DNA from: Planctomycetota bacterium
GTDB taxonomy: Bacteria; Planctomycetota; PUPC01; DSUN01
Assembly: GCA_016872855.1 (NCBI GenBank)
Contig: VGYV01000008.1
Location: 1-32,339, forward strand
Length of the DNA stretch: 32,339 nucleotides
Reading direction: 5' to 3'
The position numbers and the translations under genes are program-made. This document shows, piece by piece, positions 1 through 7,789 of the stretch (position 1 is its first letter; each line of letters begins with the position of its first letter). The notes beneath the pieces were generated by a model. It was given only the letters and a program-made list of their open reading frames with translations, did no database searches and was not told the origin of the DNA.

Positions 1-53
1 TGAAAGCCCGGAGAGCCTCAAATAGACAGGAAATATGACGGCATGTCAACACC

Positions 54-82
54 TTGCATTCGCCGGGCCGCCGTGGTATTCT
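54..82 (+). promoter_or_regulatory. Putative sigma70-type promoter of the secreted protein gene
   Basis: TTGCAT (54-59), a 17-nt spacer and TATTCT (77-82) form a reasonable -35/-10 pair about 120 bases before the first CDS. This is visible in the sequence; activity is inferred. Confidence 0.45.
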
Positions 83-208
83 CTGCGCCGAGCACCATGC
101 CCCGTCAGTGCGAAAGGAGACTGTCGGGAAGGAGCTCCGTGACATCGGGTCGGTGACGCAGCCGCCGAAGTCGGGGGAGATGTGCTTCGAGATGGGCGGA
201 ATATGCGC

Positions 209-2548
209 ATGAATGGCCATTCGGTCGGGTTGTCCGTCGTCGGGTGCCTTCTGTGGATTGCACGCCTCGGCTTCGGGGCAGAGGGGGAGCTGGCCGACGC
301 CGGGCCGCCCTTCGGCAAGCAGCGGCTGGTCCAGGAGATTGACTGCGCGCAGGCGAACAAAGACCTGCTATCCCTTGAGTTCCCCAAGGGCGCAAGCCAG
401 GTGGAGAAGGCGCTCGACACGCCCTGCCGCGTGCTGCCGAACAAGGAGGGCGAGGCGAAGTTCTTCGCCTACCGCGTGGGCGAGGGCAAGGGGCTGAAGG
501 CCGGGGGATGCTACGTCCTGAGCATCGAGTACCCCGAGGACCAGCCGCGGGCGATGTGGGTGTGCAACTGGGGCTGCGAGACCGTCCTCGGCTTCGCCAC
601 GGGCACGGCGCTGGGCGACGTGCTGAAGGGCAAGTACGTGCCCAACAACCCCGAATCGCTGAAATACCCCCTCTCGGGCAAGCTCCAGCGCTGGACCCAG
701 CTCTTCTACCTGCACGACCGGTTCCCGGAGATAAAGCGTCCTCGCGGCCTCGGCCCGCGGCCGCTGGTGCCCGCCGACGGCTTCTGGGTGGCGATTGCCC
801 AGCCGCCGGCGTTCCAGGACCCCCTGAGCGCGGGGGCAGCCGTCTCGAAGATCCGTCTCTTCGAGGTCGCGGACCCCGCGGCGCTGGCGGTGAAGCTGCG
901 CTTCCCGCCCGAGGGGCTGCCGCGCCGCCACGTCTTCTCGCGCGAGGAGATGGCCGACGGCGTGGTCGCCTTCGGCCACAAGCCCGGAGAGCAGGCCGAG
1001 AACCTCCGCGGCGTGAAAGACCTGCCCGACTGGTATGAGTACAAGATGAAGGTCATGGAGTTCCTCGGCATAGACACCTTCGGGAAGGACCTGCTGGAGT
1101 TCGGCCACAACCAGGGCTGGGACTCCGCCGAGGGCGGGGGCACGGCCTGGGTCAACCAGTCGTCCACCCCCGGGCTTTGGGCGGCGATTCTCGAGCGGGC
1201 CGCGAAGCGGGGGCTGGCCGTGCTGCCCTACTACGAGTACCGCGGCAGCATCGGGCAGGACAAGGCGCTCGCCCTCGGCTCCCAGCACCGCTGCAAGCGC
1301 CTCGACGGCGGCGACACCTACACCCACATCACCTGGTGCGAGAAGGCCAACGCCGACATCACGGACCCCGACACCATCGCCGACGCGAAGAAGATGCTCG
1401 ACCTGACGATCACGAAGTACAAGGACAAGGCGAGGTTCGTGGGCGCCTGGTTCCGCCAGCGCCCCACCGCCATGCCCGTGAGCTTCAACGACGCCAACCT
1501 GCGGGCCTTCGCCCAGGAGGCCAACGACGGCGCCCGCGTCACCCGCTCGCACCTCCAGGGCGACAAGGCGCTGCGGGAGAAGTACTACCAGTGGTGGTTC
1601 GCCAAGCGGCGGGCCTTCTTCGACGCCCTCCGCGACCACCTGCGGGCCAAGCTAGGCCCCGACGCCTTCGTGCTCTACACCAACGACACGAGCGAGCCGG
1701 GCCGCTCCCTGCCCCGCACCATCACGGGCGAGGGCAAGCCTAACGCCTGGCAGTGGATGCAGGTCGTCGCCAACGACGACATGGAGACCTGGGACGCTAT
1801 CCTGAAGGACGAGGCCCACTACAAGTATGTCAAGCCCTTCGACTTCGCCGAGGCCGTGGCGAAGGACATGCACCTCCGCGGCCTCGCCACGTTCGCCGAG
1901 AACTGGGACAAGTGGGAGATGGCCCACGCCTGCCCGCCCAACGACCCGCAGAGCTACAAGGACGCCGACGGCGTGATGCTCACCTACACGTACAACCGCC
2001 TCTACACCGTCGGCTCGCCCCGGCCCTTCGACGCCTATCGCACCAAGGGGGGCGGCCTCGCCCTCGTGCGGCACTACTCGCTCAACGAGCACGAGACGAA
2101 CGTCGGGAAGGACGAGCCGCTGGGCTACTTCATCGCCGACGTGGAGCGCGGCGGCCCCTACTGCATGATGGCCGAGGCGAGGGCCGTCGCCCACGGCGAC
2201 CCCTGGTATCTCGGCTCGCTCACCGGCAACAGCAACCACCGCGGCTTCCCCGACTTCGTCCGCCGCTTCCACGCCGCCTTCCTCGCCCTTCCCGCGCTCC
2301 CCAGCGAGGTTGTGCCCAACGCCGCCAGCGACCCCGAGGTCGTCGTGCGCGCCATCAAGACCCCCAAGCACGGCACCTGGCTGGCCGTGGTCAACACCGG
2401 CTTTGGCGAGAAGAAGGGCGTCGTCGTCACCCTTCCCGCCCAGGGCAAAGTGGAGGATGCCGCAACCGGCGAGGCCCTTCAGGCCGACGGCGGCAAGCTC
2501 ATCCTCACGATTGCCCCCGGAGAACTGCGAGCCCTACGAATCCCGTAG
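209..2548 (+). CDS. Secreted glycoside-hydrolase-like TIM-barrel protein, function unknown
   Basis: A long ORF of about 779 residues. The ATG at 209 is chosen because GGCGGA (195-200) lies 8 bases upstream. It gives a short N-terminus, a hydrophobic stretch (VGLSVVGCLLW) and a possible signal-peptidase site near GFGA, so export is likely. A GTG at 182 and an ATG at 203 are alternatives. The middle (roughly residues 270-680) reads like a TIM barrel of a glycosidase or related enzyme, with aromatic-rich segments such as LPYYEYRG and YYQWWFAKRR. The C-terminus (about 690-779) looks like a beta-sandwich tail ending in ELRALRIP. I could not assign a GH family or catalytic residues. Genes of this look are common in polysaccharide-degrading Planctomycetota and Lentisphaerota. 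It is followed by a separately promoted methyltransferase gene, so it is probably monocistronic. Confidence 0.7.
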   Translation: MNGHSVGLSVVGCLLWIARLGFGAEGELADAGPPFGKQRLVQEIDCAQANKDLLSLEFPKGASQVEKALDTPCRVLPNKEGEAKFFAYRVGEGKGLKAGGCYVLSIEYPEDQPRAMWVCNWGCETVLGFATGTALGDVLKGKYVPNNPESLKYPLSGKLQRWTQLFYLHDRFPEIKRPRGLGPRPLVPADGFWVAIAQPPAFQDPLSAGAAVSKIRLFEVADPAALAVKLRFPPEGLPRRHVFSREEMADGVVAFGHKPGEQAENLRGVKDLPDWYEYKMKVMEFLGIDTFGKDLLEFGHNQGWDSAEGGGTAWVNQSSTPGLWAAILERAAKRGLAVLPYYEYRGSIGQDKALALGSQHRCKRLDGGDTYTHITWCEKANADITDPDTIADAKKMLDLTITKYKDKARFVGAWFRQRPTAMPVSFNDANLRAFAQEANDGARVTRSHLQGDKALREKYYQWWFAKRRAFFDALRDHLRAKLGPDAFVLYTNDTSEPGRSLPRTITGEGKPNAWQWMQVVANDDMETWDAILKDEAHYKYVKPFDFAEAVAKDMHLRGLATFAENWDKWEMAHACPPNDPQSYKDADGVMLTYTYNRLYTVGSPRPFDAYRTKGGGLALVRHYSLNEHETNVGKDEPLGYFIADVERGGPYCMMAEARAVAHGDPWYLGSLTGNSNHRGFPDFVRRFHAAFLALPALPSEVVPNAASDPEVVVRAIKTPKHGTWLAVVNTGFGEKKGVVVTLPAQGKVEDAATGEALQADGGKLILTIAPGELRALRIP

Positions 2549-2554
2549 ATGACC

Positions 2555-2582
2555 TTGACGGACGCGGCAATTGAGATAGAAT
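2555..2582 (+). promoter_or_regulatory. Sigma70-type promoter of the orphan adenine methyltransferase
   Basis: TTGACG (2555-2560), a 16-nt spacer and TAGAAT (2577-2582) lie 45 bases before the ATG at 2628, directly after the stop codon of the upstream gene. It implies the methyltransferase is transcribed independently. Confidence 0.6.
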
Positions 2583-2627
2583 GGCTCGGGGACGGGGAAG
2601 GGACTCCGAGCGCAGAGGTAGCGGCGC

Positions 2628-4319
2628 ATGGCCGTGACTGTTGATCCCGCCGTCGAGGGCCCCAGGCCCGTGAACGCCAAGGGCATGGGCGCCTTCTACA
2701 CCGATACACGCGTCGCAGAGTTCCTGGTGCGGTGGGCGGTCCGCGACCCCACGCAGTCGGTTCTCGATCCCAGCTTCGGCGGCGGCGTGTTTCTGCGGTG
2801 CGCGACCGAGCGGCTCAGGGGTCTGGGGGGCGATCCCGCGCGCCTCGTGTTCGGGGTGGAGGTTGACGCGGAGGTGCATGGCCGCGTGGCGGCGGAGCTG
2901 GCAGACGTTCTCCCGCCACACACGGGCAACCTGCTGCGGGCCGATTTCTTCGACGTGTCGCCCGACACCCTCGGGGAGGTGGACGCCGTTGTTGGGAACC
3001 CGCCCTTCATCCGCTACCATCGGTTCACAGGGAGCGACCGCGACAAGGCCCTGCGCCGCGCGGCCAGCGAGGGCGTGGCCCTTAGCCGCCTGACGAGTTC
3101 CTGGGCGCCCTTCGTCGTTCACTGCGCCGCGCTGGTGAAGCCAGGGGGCCGGCTTGCCCTCGTGCTGCCCATGGAGCTCGGACATGCCGCCTACGCGCGG
3201 CCCGTGGTCGAGTTCCTCTCCCGCCGCTTCAGGAGGCTGACCTTTCTGACGTTTCGCACGCGGCTGTTCCCTGACCTGAGCGAGGACACCCTGCTGCTCC
3301 TTGCTGAGGGCAAGGGGGAGCCGCCATCGGGCATCTTCTGGCGCGACCTGCCCGACGCGGCGGCCCTGGAGCGGTTCCACGCGACTGGGCGTCTTCCCGG
3401 CCTGCGGCGCCTCGACGCGGAGTCCTTCACGAACGGCGGGCACGGGCTGGTCGAGTGCTTCGTTCCCGCCCGCGCTCTGTCGCTGTACAGGGGCTTGAGG
3501 CGCCACAGGCTCGTGCGCCGTCTCGGCGATATGGCAGACGTTGGGATTGGGTATGTGACCGGGGCCAACGCCTTCTTTCATCTGAGCCACGACGAGGCCA
3601 CCCGCTGGCATATCCCCGACGCCTTCCTACGGCCAGCCGTTCTGCGGGGCCGCTCGCTCCGTGGGCTTCGCTTCACCCAGGAGGACTGGCACAAGACAGT
3701 GAGGGCGGGAGAAGCGGCGTTTCTCCTCCATATCAGACCGACTGACCATCCGCTTCCCGACAGCGTGCGCCGGTACCTCGAACACGGGGCCGAGCTCGGC
3801 GTGCCGACAGCGTTCAAGTGCCGCACCAGGTCGCCGTGGTATTGCGTCCCGCACGTCTACCGGCCCGATGCGCTACTGACCTACATGATCGGCGCCGCCC
3901 CGAGCCTTGTCGCCAACGACGCCGGCGTGGTCGTCCCCAACAGCCTGCACATGTTGCGGTTGCGCCCCGGCGCCGCCCCGTCGCCGGCAGCCGTCGCGGC
4001 AATGTGGCAGACGTCGCTCACGCGCCTCAGCGTGGAGATCGAGGGCCACGCCCTGGGCGGGGGCATGCTGAAGCTCGAGCCCACCGAAGCAGGCAACGTG
4101 CTGCTGGCCGCCAGCGGACCCGGCGACGGGCACCTCGACGGCCTGGCCAGGGAGCTGGACTGCATGCTTCGGCGTGGCGAGCAGACGGCGGCGCGCGACC
4201 TCGCCGACAGGACTCTGCTGATTGGCGGGCTGGGCCTTGATGAGAAGGACTGCCGCGTCCTGCGCAGAGCGGCCGACCTGTTGCGCCAGAGGCGCTACCC
4301 TTGCGGCGATCGGGAATGA
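2628..4319 (+). CDS. Eco57I-type N6-adenine DNA methyltransferase, orphan
   Basis: The 563-residue protein shows the class I adenine-methyltransferase layout. The AdoMet-binding motif I is VLDPSFGGGVFL (about residues 45-56), and the catalytic motif IV is NPPF (124-127) followed by IRYHRF. The N-terminal GAFYTDTRVAEFLV is the usual lead-in of Eco57I/TaqI-like enzymes. The C-terminal half would carry target recognition. The enzyme would transfer a methyl group from S-adenosylmethionine to adenine N6 in a specific DNA site. The ATG at 2628 is preceded by AGAGG at 9 bases. No intact restriction endonuclease is adjacent; only a 74-aa ORF follows. It is therefore either an orphan methyltransferase, the surviving half of a restriction-modification pair, or a type IIG-like enzyme without an obvious nuclease domain. 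Confidence 0.85.
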   Translation: MAVTVDPAVEGPRPVNAKGMGAFYTDTRVAEFLVRWAVRDPTQSVLDPSFGGGVFLRCATERLRGLGGDPARLVFGVEVDAEVHGRVAAELADVLPPHTGNLLRADFFDVSPDTLGEVDAVVGNPPFIRYHRFTGSDRDKALRRAASEGVALSRLTSSWAPFVVHCAALVKPGGRLALVLPMELGHAAYARPVVEFLSRRFRRLTFLTFRTRLFPDLSEDTLLLLAEGKGEPPSGIFWRDLPDAAALERFHATGRLPGLRRLDAESFTNGGHGLVECFVPARALSLYRGLRRHRLVRRLGDMADVGIGYVTGANAFFHLSHDEATRWHIPDAFLRPAVLRGRSLRGLRFTQEDWHKTVRAGEAAFLLHIRPTDHPLPDSVRRYLEHGAELGVPTAFKCRTRSPWYCVPHVYRPDALLTYMIGAAPSLVANDAGVVVPNSLHMLRLRPGAAPSPAAVAAMWQTSLTRLSVEIEGHALGGGMLKLEPTEAGNVLLAASGPGDGHLDGLARELDCMLRRGEQTAARDLADRTLLIGGLGLDEKDCRVLRRAADLLRQRRYPCGDRE

Positions 4320-4338
4320 CCCCGGGAGCGCCGGTGAT

Positions 4339-4563
4339 GTGAACACCACCTTTCCGCCACCCGACTCGCCGCTGCGGATCGAGTCCTTCTTCGCCAGGGT
4401 CTACGAGGTCTACGACCTGCGATTCCCCTTCCGCGGCGAGGGTATCCCCGGCGCGCTCCGCTTGGAGTGGGCGGCAGAGTCCCCGCTCTTCCAACAGCTC
4501 TCGCGCGGCCGCCTGACCGCGCTGCGCCAAGTCCTCGGCTACGACCCACGGCTCTTGCCATGA
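4339..4563 (+). CDS. Small protein of unknown function following the methyltransferase
   Basis: A 74-residue ORF beginning at GTG 4339, 20 bases after the methyltransferase stop, with GGGAG (4324-4328) about 10 bases upstream. The ORF track starts it at 4222 inside the methyltransferase, which I reject. The peptide (ESFFARVYEVYDLRFPFRG...) has normal amino-acid composition and the same codon bias as its neighbours, so it is probably real coding sequence. I do not recognise a family. It could be a small partner or control protein, or the fragment of a lost restriction subunit. Confidence 0.4.
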   Translation: MNTTFPPPDSPLRIESFFARVYEVYDLRFPFRGEGIPGALRLEWAAESPLFQQLSRGRLTALRQVLGYDPRLLP

Positions 4564-4631
4564 CTCTCAGCAGGCCGCGATTCACACTGACGCTGCACGC
4601 AACCGAACTTCGCGCGCTGCGGCTCCCGTAA
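4560..4631 (+). pseudogene. Remnant C-terminal tail of a glycosidase-like gene
   Basis: The reading frame from ATG 4560 ends LTLHATELRALRLP-stop. This closely resembles the last residues of the 209-2548 protein (LTIAPGELRALRIP-stop), with the nucleotides diverged. I read it as the final ~20 codons of a second gene of that type whose body was lost when the methyltransferase segment arrived. The match is short, so coincidence is possible. Confidence 0.35.
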
Positions 4632-4647
4632 GCTGAAAGGATGGCCT

Positions 4648-5676
4648 ATGAAACCCCGCGAGATCGTGCTGGAGCAGATTCATCACCGCGAGACCAGGCC
4701 CGTGCCCTACACGCTCGGCTTCGAGGGCGACGTCGCGGACCGCCTCGACGCCCACTACGGCTCCAAGGCCTGGCGCGACGGCCTCAAGCCCTTCCTCAAG
4801 GGCACGGGCGTCGTCTCGACGATGAAGCGGCTGCCGACAGACCGCGCGGGGGTCGAGCGCGACCCCTATGGCACCCTCTGGCGCATGGACCGGCGGCCCT
4901 GGCACCTTGAGACGCCCGCCCTGCCCAAGGCATCATTCGACGGCTATCGCTGGCCGAAGCCCGAGGAGTTCTTCGCCGATGCCGCGGGCATCGCCAAGGC
5001 CCAGCAGTTTGTCGCCGCCGAACGCGGCGACTACTTCATCACGGCCGGCCTCGGCTGGGGCCTCTTCGAGACGAGTTGGGGCATCCGCGGCTTCGAGAAC
5101 GCCCTGATGGACGCCGCGGCGGAGCCTGAGTTCTACGAGGAGCTGCTCGACCGCATCACCGACCAGTTTGCCGCCTACATCGAGTTCACGCTCCGCACCC
5201 TGCCCGACATGGATGCGATCATGTTCGGGGACGACTGGGGCGACCAGCGGGGCGTGCTCCTGGGGCCGGAGCGGTGGCGTCGCTTCCTCAAGCCCCGGTG
5301 GGCGCGCCTCTACCAGGCCGTCCACGAGCGGGGGAAACTCGTCATCTCCCACTGCTGCGGGAGCATCGTGGACATCCTGCCCGATGTCATCGAGATCGGC
5401 CTCGACGTGTTGGAGAGCGTCCAGCCCGAGGCGCGGGGAATGAACCCCTACGGGCTGAAGAAGGCGTGGGGCGACAAGCTGGCCTTCTGGGGCTGCCTGG
5501 GCAGCCAGAGCACGATCCCCTTCGGCACGCCCGCCAGCATCAAGGCCGAGGTCGCCCGCCTGCGGCGCGAGATGGGCAAGGGCGGCGGCTACATCCTCGC
5601 CCCCGCCAAGGCCCTCCAGCCCGAGACCCCCACCGCCAACGCCGCCGCCGTGGTCGAGGCATTCACGGAGGAGTGA
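4648..5676 (+). CDS. Uroporphyrinogen decarboxylase (URO-D) family protein, probable methyltransferase
   Basis: The 342-residue protein has the URO-D/MtaA-type barrel. The N-terminus is MKPREIVLEQIHHRE, and the middle carries an H-C-C-G segment (ISHCCGSIVDILPD) like the zinc-binding H-x-C of corrinoid:coenzyme methyltransferases. The C-terminus (GGGYILAPAKALQPETPTAN) is typical of the family. It lacks the N-terminal RQAGR-type signature expected of true HemE, so heme synthesis is unlikely. A role in methyl transfer or demethylation of a small substrate is more plausible. AAAGGA (4636-4641) lies 6 bases before ATG 4648. Such paralogues are abundant beside secreted hydrolases in Planctomycetota and Lentisphaerota, where their substrates are mostly unknown. 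Confidence 0.8.
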   Translation: MKPREIVLEQIHHRETRPVPYTLGFEGDVADRLDAHYGSKAWRDGLKPFLKGTGVVSTMKRLPTDRAGVERDPYGTLWRMDRRPWHLETPALPKASFDGYRWPKPEEFFADAAGIAKAQQFVAAERGDYFITAGLGWGLFETSWGIRGFENALMDAAAEPEFYEELLDRITDQFAAYIEFTLRTLPDMDAIMFGDDWGDQRGVLLGPERWRRFLKPRWARLYQAVHERGKLVISHCCGSIVDILPDVIEIGLDVLESVQPEARGMNPYGLKKAWGDKLAFWGCLGSQSTIPFGTPASIKAEVARLRREMGKGGGYILAPAKALQPETPTANAAAVVEAFTEE

Positions 5677-5713
5677 GCACAAGCACTTGGCGCCTTCGTC
5701 GAGGAGACAGAAA

Positions 5714-6112
5714 ATGGCAGCGACACAGGAGCACCGGCCGTTCGGGGTCACGACACCGCTTGGCGAGGACGTGTTGCTGTTGAAGAGCCTGACCCTGGTG
5801 GAGGAGCTGGGGCGGCCCTTCGAGGCGTCGCTCGACCTGCTGAGCGACGACGCGGCCATCGCATTCGACGACATCGTGGGGCGGGAGGTGACGCTGCGGA
5901 TCGAGACGACGCGCGGCTCGACGCGCTACGTCCACGGCGTGGTGAGCCGCTTCGCGCAGCGCGAGCCGCTCGGAATGCCAGAACTCGCTGCGCGGCACCC
6001 GAAGTCCTCGCCTGCGACACCCAAAGCGGCGCTCCGCGCCGCACTCCCAAAGGCTCCCGCCTCGCTCCCGACGGCTCCTCGTTGCGAAGCTCCCGCTTCG
6101 CAACGGACATAA
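5714..6112 (+). pseudogene. VgrG N-terminal fragment (type VI secretion spike), truncated
   Basis: From ATG 5714 (GAGGAG at 7 bases) the frame reads TPLGEDVLLLKSLTLVEELG, then ASLDLLSDDAAIAFDDIVGR and GSTRYVHGVVSRFAQ. This is the start of the VgrG/Rhs gp27-like domain. Full VgrG proteins exceed 550 residues. Here homology stops after about 90 residues (near 5970), and the remaining codons run through repeat DNA to a stop at 6110-6112. No other type VI genes are present in the window. It is most likely a decayed or transposed fragment whose body was deleted at the repeat junction. Confidence 0.7.
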
Positions 6113-6213
6113 TGCGGCTCCCGCCGCGATTCGGTTTCGAAGCGGGCCTGGCCCGAGCGAAGCCGAGGGCAGCTTGGGCATTGCCGTCGCGAAGCCGGAG
6201 CTTCGCGACGAGA
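5975..6213. repeat. Intergenic repeat block with REP/MITE-like palindromes, copy 1
   Basis: The block contains two near-identical hairpins. The first is GTTGCGAAG-ctcccg-CTTCGCAAC (6081-6104). The second is GTCGCGAAG-ccggag-CTTCGCGAC (6186-6209), with 9-bp perfect stems. The segment 6075-6213 matches the element at 11705-11789, except that it carries about 50 extra bases (GGCCCGAGCGAAGCC...) before the right end. It sits between the truncated vgrG and the 3' end of the GIY-YIG gene. Confidence 0.75.
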
Positions 6214-6215
6214 GA

Positions 6216-6935
6216 TTATTCCTTCTTCCTCAGTTCATCAATGTACCGCCATTCCCCGGCCTCGTTCTTGTACTTCCACGCTTTCCAACCGTTGTACGCC
6301 TTCTTGCCCGCAGCCTTGCGGGCGGCCAGCGATGGTGACGTGAACGTCTCACCATTGAACGTGATCGTCCCGTTCTTCGCCAGCAGCGCCTTGTGAACCG
6401 TGCCGTGGTGGGTGAACCTGAGCTGTATCCAGCCGTGCCCGATGATGCCAGCCATCGGAAACCGGTGTGTTGTCTGCTCGGGGCGGGCCCGCTCCGGTGC
6501 CCTGCGCTGGCGCCTCGCGTCTCCGAAGATGCTGCTCACGATGCTCTCGTGGCGCTCCCGGATCTGGGCCTTGACGTGACGGCGCAGATCGGTCGAACCC
6601 TTGAGCTTTCCCTTGACCTCGTTGCCACGGGGCGCGGTGATGCGCAGCACCAGCGATTCAAGCTCCCGGATGTGCTTGTCCCCGGAAGTCTCGTAGACGC
6701 TGAAGTTGTTCCACTTCCCGCCGTGCCGGTCGCGTAGGTGCTGGGCGAGGCGGGAGGGCAAGTTGGTGGCCAACCCAACGTAGTAGAGCCGTTGCCCTTT
6801 GTAGAGCGCATAGATTCCCTTCAGCCTGCGGAACGACTGGCGCAGCAGGTCTCGGTACTCCTCAAGCAACAGGCCCGACACCCGCTCCAGGTGCCGGCAC
6901 ACTAACCTACTTTCGCGGGGCTTGTTCTTGGGCAT
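6216..6935 (-). CDS. GIY-YIG nuclease with C-terminal RAMA/DUF4357-like domain
   Basis: A 239-residue protein. Start ATG at 6935 is chosen because GGAGA precedes it by about 7 bases; it overlaps the upstream gene by 29 bases. The GIY-YIG nuclease core shows GIY (40-42), YVG (52-54), Arg62 and His66 (SRLAQH), and a probable catalytic Glu91 in RELESL. The C-terminal ~70 residues (GTITFNGETFTSPSLAARKA, then NGWKAWKY and IDELRKK) resemble the RAMA/DUF4357 fold found with restriction-modification and methylation-linked proteins, thought to read DNA. The likely activity is single-site DNA cleavage guided by that domain. It is the last gene of a methyltransferase/HEPN-like/GIY-YIG operon whose methyltransferase is broken. 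Confidence 0.85.
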   Translation of the reverse strand: MPKNKPRESRLVCRHLERVSGLLLEEYRDLLRQSFRRLKGIYALYKGQRLYYVGLATNLPSRLAQHLRDRHGGKWNNFSVYETSGDKHIRELESLVLRITAPRGNEVKGKLKGSTDLRRHVKAQIRERHESIVSSIFGDARRQRRAPERARPEQTTHRFPMAGIIGHGWIQLRFTHHGTVHKALLAKNGTITFNGETFTSPSLAARKAAGKKAYNGWKAWKYKNEAGEWRYIDELRKKE

Positions 6936-7752
6936 CGTGGTCTCCGCTCTGTGGGGGCAGATGGTCTCCATCGCCGGTCTCTGGGCCACGCAAAAGACCA
7001 AGGATCTCCTTCGCTGTGCAATCCTCAACCTTTGGGCGGGAGGCAATGCCGGTTTCCCTGATGCACTTCAGCGCGAAGTCTGGGGGGACTCTCTCCAGGT
7101 GCTCAAGCGCCCACGAATCGAGCAAGGCGAACAGTTCCACACAGTAGTGCAGCACTACGGCGAGTGGAATCTGGTATCTGCCCCGGGCAAAGTGACATAG
7201 CCTCTTCTCCACGGTGAACTCGACGGTCAGGTTCTGGTCGCTTACGGTTGGCATGCACGTGCCGAAATGGGTTAGTTGGGTTCTGAGATCGTTGAAGTGA
7301 CCAAGCCATGGCCACTTCGAGCGATTGAATACGGGGTACTTTCTGACCTGTGCCATGAACCCGATTGGCAAGCCCGGGTTCATCAGTCGGTTGATATGAG
7401 CAGCGATCTCCAAGGCGCTGTAGATCGAGTTCAGGTAAGCTTCAAGTGCCGCGACCACGCGCTGATCTGGATCGTAGGGTCTGACATACCTACCCACGTA
7501 CACGGGATCGCCGGCAGCTGCAATGGTCTTCCGGAGTTCAAGGTGGTGGAACATCACCGCGGCAAGCTTGTTCTCGAGAGCCATACAATACGAGTGTATC
7601 TGGGTCTTCTCCTGCCCCACGATGGCTTGGGCCAAGTGTGTGAGCACGTGTATGGGGCGCAGCTTCCTCAGCCTCCCCTCTGCGAGGAGAAGGTCGTGCA
7701 CGACAACCCACCAGTCGCCACCTTGTTCCGAGGGGAGCCTAACAACCATCAT
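6907..7752 (-). CDS. Unknown all-alpha protein with HEPN-like Rx4H motif
   Basis: A 281-residue protein of mostly helical character, without signal peptide or membrane segment. Residues 157-162 (R-TQLT-H), in the context HFNDLRTQLTHFG, fit the RxxxxH catalytic motif of HEPN ribonuclease domains. They follow helices typical of that fold (ALEAYLNSIYSALEIAAHINRL). I do not recognise a named family, so the HEPN assignment is an inference from one motif and predicted helices. The start is one of two adjacent ATGs (7752 or 7749) with a weak ribosome binding site. It lies 37 bases after the broken methyltransferase and overlaps the GIY-YIG gene, so the three form one operon. It could be a toxin-like or abortive-infection effector, or a restriction subunit. 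Confidence 0.6.
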   Translation of the reverse strand: MMVVRLPSEQGGDWWVVVHDLLLAEGRLRKLRPIHVLTHLAQAIVGQEKTQIHSYCMALENKLAAVMFHHLELRKTIAAAGDPVYVGRYVRPYDPDQRVVAALEAYLNSIYSALEIAAHINRLMNPGLPIGFMAQVRKYPVFNRSKWPWLGHFNDLRTQLTHFGTCMPTVSDQNLTVEFTVEKRLCHFARGRYQIPLAVVLHYCVELFALLDSWALEHLERVPPDFALKCIRETGIASRPKVEDCTAKEILGLLRGPETGDGDHLPPQSGDHDAQEQAPRK

Positions 7753-7789
7753 GGGGGTACCCTGTCTCGAACTGGCCCTCCCTGACCCA

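Noticed and set aside
4648-5676. HemE (heme-pathway uroporphyrinogen decarboxylase) assignment
   Set aside because: The N-terminal RQAGR-type signature is missing and the H-C-C-G segment points to the methyltransferase-like branch of the family.
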